Shown piece after piece: positions 21,009-26,497 of a DNA stretch of 26,497 bases. The DNA comes from CAIUVD01 sp044338255. GTDB lineage: Bacteria > Planctomycetota > UBA11346. Within the stretch, counting starts at the first letter, position 1. Each line of letters begins with the position of its first letter. The notes under the pieces were generated by a model, which did not search any database, had not been told where the DNA came from, and saw only the letters and a list, made by a program, of their open reading frames with translations. The stretch is from the NCBI GenBank assembly GCA_044338255.1, contig JBIILZ010000052.1:1-26497 (forward strand). The letters run 5' to 3'. The translations under genes were made by a program, and so were the position numbers.

Positions 21009-23345
21009 ATGAATTCGCGATTACCTCATCGCCCTCAGGGGCACTCCCGTTTGGCGGGCCTCACCGGCCATACGCGCGTCTACAGCGAAGCCCGCCTCCG
21101 ACAGCAGATTGCCACCAACCCTGCTTGGCGAGTGCTGACCATTGATGGGCTTAATTGGATTGATCCCTTTACCGGAACGCTGGTTCCTGCTCCATTCGGG
21201 CTTGACGAGCCGGCCCTCGCGTGGCTGCTTCAGCAACGCCCCTGGGTGCATGGACAACGTTCGGTCGACCCCAAAGCGCTCGCCGACCTGCAAGCGATCC
21301 GTTGGATCCACTGGCTGAAGACCCACCTGCCGGATCCGGAATACAGCTGGCTGCGGCAGTTCATGCCCGATGGCTCCTGGCTGAATCCGTTCACCGCTGA
21401 TCTGGTAGGGGGCATCGGGCGCGAAAACGGACGCATGACCATGGATACCGTCCGTCAGCTGGCGACGGTCTTACGTGATTGCCCGGCGGCCCAATCGTGC
21501 GTGCCGCTGGCCAAGGAGCTCCTCGCCCAGCGTATCCGGGAACGGTCGCCGGCAGCCAAACGCGTAGCCCCGGCGGCGCCCGCAGCCGCCAACTCACCAC
21601 CCGCAAAATCCGCAACCCCGGAAATGCCGGTGACCACCGCCCGAGTGCGCCCCAGCGGGCGCGCTGCCAGCATCCGCGAGGCGCGCCCAACCGCCGTCTC
21701 GCGGACGGCGACAGGCTCCTCTACCGGCGCGCTCGAACGGTCCACGACCCAACCACCCAGCACCCGCACGCGCCGCAACGCCAACCGCCCGCCATCCGAG
21801 AAACCGCCCAAGCCCAAGCAGCCTATAACCGAGCCCAGCGTGCGCGTGGTCAGCGGTTATCGGATCCTCGGGACCCTCGGCATGGGCGGCATGAGCACCG
21901 TCTACCGCGCCGTGCAGCTCTCGATGGAGCGCGAGGTGGCGCTGAAGGTACTCGATCAGCAGGGCCCGCCGGATCCCGGCTATACCGAACGCTTCCTACG
22001 CGAAGCCCGCGCCGCCGGGCGCATCAACCACCCCAACGTGGTGACCTGCTACGATGTCGGCGTGCACCACGGCAGCCGCCTGTACATGGCCCTGGAACTG
22101 GTCACCGGCGGCGACGCCACCGCCCTCGCCGACCAGCACGGCGGACGCATCCCCGAACGCTTGGCCCTGGGCATCCTCCGCGACGCCGCGCGTGGCCTGG
22201 GCGCGATCCAGGCCGCCGGCCTGATCCATCGCGACATCAAGCCCGCCAACCTCTTCATCGCCGCCGATGGTTCGGCGAAGCTTGGCGACCTGGGCTTGGT
22301 GCGCGATATCACCCCCGATGCCGATACCAAGTACCGGACCCTGGTCGGGATCGCCGTCGGCACGCCTGCGTTCATGTCGCCCGAACAGAGCCAGGGCGCC
22401 AAGGACCTCGATATCCGCAGCGACATCTATGCCTTGGGCGCGAGCGTTTTCGCCCTGCTCGCCGGCCGACCGCCCCATGTCGCGGACACCATCTTCGATC
22501 TGGTGGGCATGATCCTCAAGGATCCGGTACCGGCGATCCGCGACCTGCGCCCGGAAGTGGGCCCACTGACCGCGACCATCCTCACCAAGGCCATGGCCAA
22601 GGATCGCGCGCAACGCTACCAGACGCCGTTCGACCTGCTGCTGGCGGCCGAGGACGCCCTGGCCCATTTCCTGATCAACGAAAACACCGCCAAGATCTCG
22701 AACAAAACTCCGCTGTCGACGCCCATCCAGATCCCCGATCCGCGAATCACCAGCCTGCCCACCGGCAGCGACAAACTCCGTGCCGCCGGCATCGCCCTTG
22801 CCGAAGTCCGCGGCAACGGCCTGACCCTGACCCTGGCCCTCAACACCTGCGTGCTGTGCGTTGCCGCCGTATCGGGCACCGTGCCCCTGCCGGAAGCCCA
22901 CGCCAGACTCGATGCCCGGCTGCGGGCCTTCATCGCGGTTCTGCGCACCCGCCCCAGCAGCGGCACCGTGCCCGGCCAGCCAGAGGCCACTCCTGCCAGC
23001 CTCTGCCGCGCCCTGCTGGTAGATGGCCTGATCGCCGCCGTCGCTTTGATCGATCTGATTCCGCGGACCTTCACCGTCGCCTGCACCCCGCAGGCGCGCG
23101 CCGCCCTGATCCATCCCCGTGATGCCCAGGTGCTGACCGACATCAGCATCACGCCGACGCCGACCCCGTTCGCCAGCCACAGCCAGATCGCCTTGGCCGC
23201 CGGCATCAGCGGCCGACCGCTGCAACTCTGGAGCACCCTCATCGCACATGGCGATCAGGGGGTCGAGGCCACCGCTGCGCATCTACCGTTGAGCACCACG
23301 GGCACCATTCTGCTGCTTAGCGCCCTGCCACCGGCGGACACGTAA
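21009..23345 (+). CDS. Hanks-type Ser/Thr protein kinase with a novel N-terminal repeat module and an unusual C-terminal domain
   Basis: 778 residues, apparently cytoplasmic, with no membrane span. Residues 40-80 and 114-158 form two copies of a Trp-rich module with 'DGLNWIDPFTG' and 'DGSWLNPFTA' cores. Residues 180-278 are a Pro/Ala/Arg-rich linker. The kinase domain (about 284-555) has a Gly loop 'GTLGMGGMSTVY' (288-299), Lys313, 'HRDIKPAN' with Asp409, 'DLGLVRD' (DLG replacing DFG) and 'GTPAFMSPEQ'. Residues 590-775 could be a PP2C/SpoIIE-like fold without the metal-site Asp motifs. It begins divergently from the PDZ operon, and a DUF309 gene follows 6 bases after the stop. The kinase looks active; the other domains are unassigned. 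Confidence 0.88.
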   Translation: MNSRLPHRPQGHSRLAGLTGHTRVYSEARLRQQIATNPAWRVLTIDGLNWIDPFTGTLVPAPFGLDEPALAWLLQQRPWVHGQRSVDPKALADLQAIRWIHWLKTHLPDPEYSWLRQFMPDGSWLNPFTADLVGGIGRENGRMTMDTVRQLATVLRDCPAAQSCVPLAKELLAQRIRERSPAAKRVAPAAPAAANSPPAKSATPEMPVTTARVRPSGRAASIREARPTAVSRTATGSSTGALERSTTQPPSTRTRRNANRPPSEKPPKPKQPITEPSVRVVSGYRILGTLGMGGMSTVYRAVQLSMEREVALKVLDQQGPPDPGYTERFLREARAAGRINHPNVVTCYDVGVHHGSRLYMALELVTGGDATALADQHGGRIPERLALGILRDAARGLGAIQAAGLIHRDIKPANLFIAADGSAKLGDLGLVRDITPDADTKYRTLVGIAVGTPAFMSPEQSQGAKDLDIRSDIYALGASVFALLAGRPPHVADTIFDLVGMILKDPVPAIRDLRPEVGPLTATILTKAMAKDRAQRYQTPFDLLLAAEDALAHFLINENTAKISNKTPLSTPIQIPDPRITSLPTGSDKLRAAGIALAEVRGNGLTLTLALNTCVLCVAAVSGTVPLPEAHARLDARLRAFIAVLRTRPSSGTVPGQPEATPASLCRALLVDGLIAAVALIDLIPRTFTVACTPQARAALIHPRDAQVLTDISITPTPTPFASHSQIALAAGISGRPLQLWSTLIAHGDQGVEATAAHLPLSTTGTILLLSALPPADT

Positions 23346-23351
23346 ACCATC

Positions 23352-23762
23352 GTGCAGGCGCAGCTGCATCTCGGCGTCGAGCTCTTTGATCGCGGTGATT
23401 ACTGGCATGCCCACGAAGCCTGGGAAGACGCCTGGCGAGCCGACGACGCGCCCGACCGCGATTACCACAAGGGCCTGATCCAGCTCGCCGCCGCCTGCTG
23501 GCACCTGCGCCGCTGCAATCATAAGCCGCTGGCGTTCCTGCTCACCCGCGCCCGCCACCACCTCACCGTCCACGACGATCGGCGCTGGCCGTTCGAGCGC
23601 GAAGCGCTGCTCGAACTGATCGAAGAACTTGCCGATCACACCGACGGCGAACCACTGCCCTTGCTTGGGCGCTGCCTGAAGTTGGGGTCTGTGCCGCCGA
23701 CAGCACCATCCCCAGGGCCCGACCACCATGGAACCGGTGTGCCAGACAGCCAGATGGGGTGA
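23352..23762 (+). CDS. DUF309-domain protein
   Basis: 136 residues starting with GTG, 6 bases after the kinase stop. The DUF309 signature is clear: 'ELFDRGDYWHAHEAWEDAWR' (about 10-29) and 'HKGLIQLAAACWHLRR' (38-53), the HEAWE and KGLIQ.A elements. It is a small helical protein of unknown function found in many bacteria and archaea. The last ~30 residues, after 'LPLLGRCLKLG', are Pro/Gly-rich and probably disordered. Close spacing suggests co-translation with the kinase. Confidence 0.88.
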   Translation: MQAQLHLGVELFDRGDYWHAHEAWEDAWRADDAPDRDYHKGLIQLAAACWHLRRCNHKPLAFLLTRARHHLTVHDDRRWPFEREALLELIEELADHTDGEPLPLLGRCLKLGSVPPTAPSPGPDHHGTGVPDSQMG

Positions 23763-23835
23763 AGCGCACTCTGTCCGGTTACGGATCCCGCCCGCCGTCG
23801 CTCAAGTGATGACACCTACCTACACCTCACCAACT

Positions 23836-24390
23836 ATGCAGCCCCAGCGACGTTCCGGCTTTACGCTTATCGAGCTGTTGGCGGTGATGCTCCTAATCCT
23901 GACCGTACTCGGCATGGGCGTGCCGGCGATGTTCGCGTCTGAGCGCAAATCATATGCGAATCAGGCAATGAGCGAATTGCTCCGTGTTCATCAGGCGTGC
24001 ATGGCCATGCAAGTGTATTTGGCGGCGCTTGGCGATCCGGGGATTATCAATCTCTCAATCGCGAGTGTCGCCGCGGACTTCCAAGTTAAAGTCCAAGTCA
24101 CCGGCAGCACGACCAGCTTCAATCCCCAAAAATGGATGGGCATGACCTTGGCTGGATCTGCGGCCCATGTATTCAACTCGTCCATCAGTGCTGAGCAGTT
24201 CATCGGCGATATCACTGCCACCAATGGCCTAACCTGGACCTATCAGCAAAAAACAGGATTTCCGGTTTTTTCAAGCCCCACCGCCATCAATACGCTTTCG
24301 TTTAAAGCACTCCCCGCGGGCTTGCCAGTTGTTTATAAAATGACCCGCCCCCTAAACATATATCCACAGGGTTATTCGGAAATTCCATGA
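23836..24390 (+). CDS. Minor pilin/pseudopilin, GspH-like
   Basis: A 184-residue type IV pilin-like protein. A short leader MQPQRRSG is followed by FTLIELLAVMLLILTVLG, with Gly at -1 and Glu5 present, so prepilin peptidase would cut before Phe. The rest is a typical beta-sheet pseudopilin head. I start at the ATG giving the short leader; ATGs at 23809 and 23728 would lengthen it. Its stop overlaps the next gene's ATG. As the first of four it fits the H position of a GspHIJK-type minor pseudopilin set, but a minor pilin of a type IV pilus is equally possible. Confidence 0.83.
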   Translation: MQPQRRSGFTLIELLAVMLLILTVLGMGVPAMFASERKSYANQAMSELLRVHQACMAMQVYLAALGDPGIINLSIASVAADFQVKVQVTGSTTSFNPQKWMGMTLAGSAAHVFNSSISAEQFIGDITATNGLTWTYQQKTGFPVFSSPTAINTLSFKALPAGLPVVYKMTRPLNIYPQGYSEIP

Positions 24391-25034
24391 AAAAGGCATT
24401 CACCCTGGTTGAAGTCGCGGTTGCAGGGTCGTTGATCGGATTCTGTGTCTTGACTGCGGTCGCGATCATTCCACGTGGACTTCAAGTTCAAAATGAAGGG
24501 CGAATGAGAGCTGCTGCATCCGCGGCCATAATGACCTTGTCGGCCCAAGGCTATCTCATCGGCAAAGGCTGTATGGATCCCTCTCTTGTTGAGATTTTTT
24601 TGACTGCAGATGCCGCATTGTCCCCCGCGCTTCCAACGCCAAGAACCCCGAAAGATCCGCCAACGTCAAGACCTATGCCCACCGTTGATCCAACCACTGG
24701 CTTGACCCTTCCGCCAGCAAATGTCAAATTATCTTATTTTTACAATTCAGCCCGCTTTTACACCTACGGCATTAATCTCCCCAGTGATTTAAGATACGAA
24801 TCTACTGAAACGGTTGAATTCGCTCCAACTCAGCTCTGGCGCATAAAACCGATTCCAGCCGTCGGCGCGCTTGAACGTCGACTGCTTTTCAGCTATTCGG
24901 ATGGGAATAACGGCGCCTCGACCCCTCAAAACACCCGAACCATTACTGTATGGCTTCTAAGCTCCGATCCCATTACGGGTAAGGTACCGATGAGTGCACG
25001 TTATCTGGCTACTTTCAACGAGTACAGGCCATGA
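24387..25034 (+). CDS. Minor pilin/pseudopilin, GspI/PilV-like, Ala at the cleavage site
   Basis: 215 residues. Leader MKKA, then FTLVEVAVAGSLIGFCVLTA: the hydrophobic N-terminal helix and Glu5 are typical. The residue before the cut is Ala instead of the nearly invariant Gly, so processing may be inefficient. The head domain contains a Pro-rich stretch ('PTPRTPKDPPTSRP') and ends in 'ARYLATFNEYRP'. ATGA overlaps with the gene before and after support one translational unit. Noticeably more AT-rich than upstream genes. Confidence 0.78.
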   Translation: MKKAFTLVEVAVAGSLIGFCVLTAVAIIPRGLQVQNEGRMRAAASAAIMTLSAQGYLIGKGCMDPSLVEIFLTADAALSPALPTPRTPKDPPTSRPMPTVDPTTGLTLPPANVKLSYFYNSARFYTYGINLPSDLRYESTETVEFAPTQLWRIKPIPAVGALERRLLFSYSDGNNGASTPQNTRTITVWLLSSDPITGKVPMSARYLATFNEYRP

Positions 25035-25480
25035 GAAATTCAGGGATCACCATCATCGAAGTCATGATCGCCGTGGCTTTGGCATCCTCGCTCTGCGCCA
25101 TCGGTTTTACGGGGATTACCGCTTTCAGCCGTTCGATTACTCGTGCCAAGCAATTTGTTTCGGAGACTGAATTGATTACGGCAGCCATACGCGCATCGGC
25201 TGCAAGTGCAGACGCAGGCAGTGCCACCATCTCGTATTCCATTTTGCCCTCACCCGTGTCGGTGCCTAAGAATTGGGTCAGCTGCACACATGCGCCACTT
25301 TTGGGCGCCAGCCAGCTTACGTTTACTCTGCCCTCTGGGATGCGTAATCAGATCGGCAACAGTGGACAATATACTACTGCTTCAACTACCGGTGATGTAG
25401 CCAATGCCTTAAAGATGAATACGACAGTACCCGGAGCGCCGACCAATACCCTCAACATTCAAAGCCTGCCATGTCAATGA
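25031..25480 (+). CDS. Minor pilin/pseudopilin, GspJ/PilW-like
   Basis: 149 residues. Leader MRNSG, then ITIIEVMIAVALASSLCAIG, with Gly at -1, Ile instead of Phe at +1, and Glu5 kept. The head is short compared with GspJ/PilW proteins (usually about 200 or more) and ends with a Thr/Asn-rich stretch. The start overlaps the previous stop (ATGA), and the end overlaps the next start by 10 bases. Confidence 0.75.
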   Translation: MRNSGITIIEVMIAVALASSLCAIGFTGITAFSRSITRAKQFVSETELITAAIRASAASADAGSATISYSILPSPVSVPKNWVSCTHAPLLGASQLTFTLPSGMRNQIGNSGQYTTASTTGDVANALKMNTTVPGAPTNTLNIQSLPCQ

Positions 25481-26238
25481 ATCCGCAACACTCCAGTCGT
25501 AGCGGTTTCATGATCCTCATGCTGATCGCCTTCACGTCGATCATCCTGGGCCTGAGCGTCACTTTCTATTCCTACTGCAAACGCAGCTCCGATAGCAGTG
25601 CGCAGGCGGTCAAACTGGTCAATCAGCGACTCGCTTTGGCTGGTGCATTGCAATACATTACGAGCTTTTCCGCCTTAGCCGGCGGGAGTCAGGCACCTGC
25701 GGATTTAGCCGCCGGAGATTGGGCGGCAGCGTCAAAGTGGGGGGTCACCACCCCATCGACTAGCAATCCATTCAATCGATCAAACAATAGCCCAGCTCCC
25801 GTCTATTCCATTTCACTTTGCGATTCAACCATCTACCGATCCACTAAACTTGGGTGGTTCCGGGTCACGTATCCCTACACTACTACTGGACAAGCTGCAA
25901 TAGATCTCAAAAATTATTTTAGTGGAGTCACTGCAAATGACATAAGTGCATTGCCCCCCGCCATTGTCGATAGTATGACGGCGACATCGGTTATCATTCA
26001 AAATTGTGTATTAGTAACTACGGGGTCCGGACCTAGCAAAGGAGTCTTTTCACCAGGCACTAATTGGCGTAATGAGAATATCAGCTGGTATCTGATTGAA
26101 TTAAATCCTAATCCAGTACCCCCATTGGTGGCGCCTACTGGAGGAAGCGTGAAGCGTATCATCTCCCTGTTTCCCCCGCCTCAAAAGTCCACGCCCAATC
26201 AAGCCACCACATACGCTGCCAATCCTTTTTATTGGTGA
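25471..26238 (+). CDS. PilX/GspK-like minor pilin
   Basis: 255 residues. The leader MSMNPQHSSRSG is followed by FMILMLIAFTSIILGLSVTF, which has no Glu5. That loss is characteristic of GspK and PilX, the tip subunits of the pseudopilus. The head is large and rich in Thr, Ser, Pro and Asn, ending 'YAANPFYW'. A second ATG at 25477 is possible. It is the last gene of the four. No prepilin peptidase or inner-membrane platform gene is next to it. Confidence 0.72.
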   Translation: MSMNPQHSSRSGFMILMLIAFTSIILGLSVTFYSYCKRSSDSSAQAVKLVNQRLALAGALQYITSFSALAGGSQAPADLAAGDWAAASKWGVTTPSTSNPFNRSNNSPAPVYSISLCDSTIYRSTKLGWFRVTYPYTTTGQAAIDLKNYFSGVTANDISALPPAIVDSMTATSVIIQNCVLVTTGSGPSKGVFSPGTNWRNENISWYLIELNPNPVPPLVAPTGGSVKRIISLFPPPQKSTPNQATTYAANPFYW

Positions 26239-26422
26239 TGGGCAAAGAAATCATTAGAAACCTGGCTGAATATCGAAGGCTAGGCATCTGAATGCATGAA
26301 AAACTGCAACTTTTTACATTCGCTATGCTTCTGGTGCAGCGGAATGCATGTGGGCTAACCCTCAGCTCCGCAATCTGACACTGTTCAGCAGGCCGTATAT
26401 CGCACACTCAAGAGTTCGAATT
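26239..26422. other. Intergenic sequence after the pilin cluster
   Basis: 184 bases, AT-richer than the left of the window, with no open frame of interest, no hairpin with T-run, and no RNA gene that I can recognise. Confidence 0.5.
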
Positions 26423-26497
26423 TTAATATAATTCCAATCGTGAAAGCACGGGCTTGATGCAATCCTCTGAAATACCAAGCGCCTGTAGGGCGATGCA
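26423..26497 (-). CDS. Possible C-terminus of an unidentified protein running in from the right edge
   Basis: The minus-strand frame from the edge to TAA (26425-26423) reads CIALQALGISEDCIKPVLSR then LELY: 24 residues, helix-forming and amphipathic, with normal composition. This would be the tail of a gene starting beyond the window. With only 24 residues this is a weak call. Confidence 0.25.
   Translation of the reverse strand, partial: CIALQALGISEDCIKPVLSRLELY

Noticed and set aside
21479..23122. 547-codon plus-strand frame and the antisense 428-codon frame at 21996-23282
   Set aside because: Both lie over the kinase, whose domain motifs are intact in the third frame.
26159..26407. 82-codon minus-strand frame near the right edge
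   Set aside because: Overlaps the end of the PilX/GspK-like gene in antisense and has no recognisable features.

Overview
The window is a gene-dense, GC-rich stretch of a Gram-negative-type bacterial chromosome. It encodes lipoproteins and signal peptides, a PilB/GspE ATPase with minor pilins, a Hanks-type kinase with DLG in place of DFG, Calx-beta/Ig-type secreted proteins, a two-subunit class I fumarase and an HDOD protein. This mix suggests a member of the PVC/Planctomycetota-Lentisphaerota neighbourhood. That is inference from gene content only: there is no rRNA or single-copy taxonomic marker here. I saw no tRNA, rRNA, CRISPR array, prophage or integrase.

Layout from left to right. 1-553: a Uma2-type nuclease gene, apparently cut at base 126/127 by the end of an ISL3-like insertion sequence that runs off the left edge. 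699-2528 (minus): fumarase alpha and beta, then a small membrane protein, tightly coupled. 2601-3970 (minus): an inositol-monophosphatase/CysQ phosphatase coupled to a lipoprotein. 4126-5907 (minus): pilB ending in a long nested hairpin terminator. 6024-7825 (plus): a hypothetical protein, a GNAT acetyltransferase with an 8-bp microsatellite at its 3' end, and an MgtC-type membrane protein. 7800-8948 (minus): a GIY-YIG protein and an HDOD protein. 9161-12166 (plus): a roughly 1000-residue exported Calx-beta/Ig-like protein with a Gly-Cys C-terminal sorting-type tail, followed by a strong terminator and a 4 x 17 bp tandem repeat. 12313-15287 (minus): recG and a YheT-type hydrolase. 15350-16509 (plus): mtnD and nth. 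16530-17326: a decayed TPR-like gene tail and a small secreted beta-sandwich protein. 17618-20854 (minus): an operon of two PDZ-only envelope proteins and a secreted, membrane-anchored protein. 21009-23762 (plus): a Ser/Thr kinase of novel architecture and a DUF309 protein. 23836-26238 (plus): four overlapping minor pilin/pseudopilin genes in H-I-J-K order, visibly more AT-rich than the rest. The right edge may hold the C-terminus of another minus-strand gene.

Functionally, the pilB ATPase and the four minor pilins belong to the same kind of machine (type IV pilus or type II secretion) but lie about 18 kb apart. The PDZ operon and the large Ig-like protein are cell-envelope or surface functions. 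The most original element is the kinase at 21009-23345. It has an N-terminal duplicated 'DG..W(I/L)(D/N)PFT' module, a disordered Pro/Ala/Arg linker, a kinase domain, and a C-terminal domain that may be a degenerate PP2C/SpoIIE-type phosphatase.
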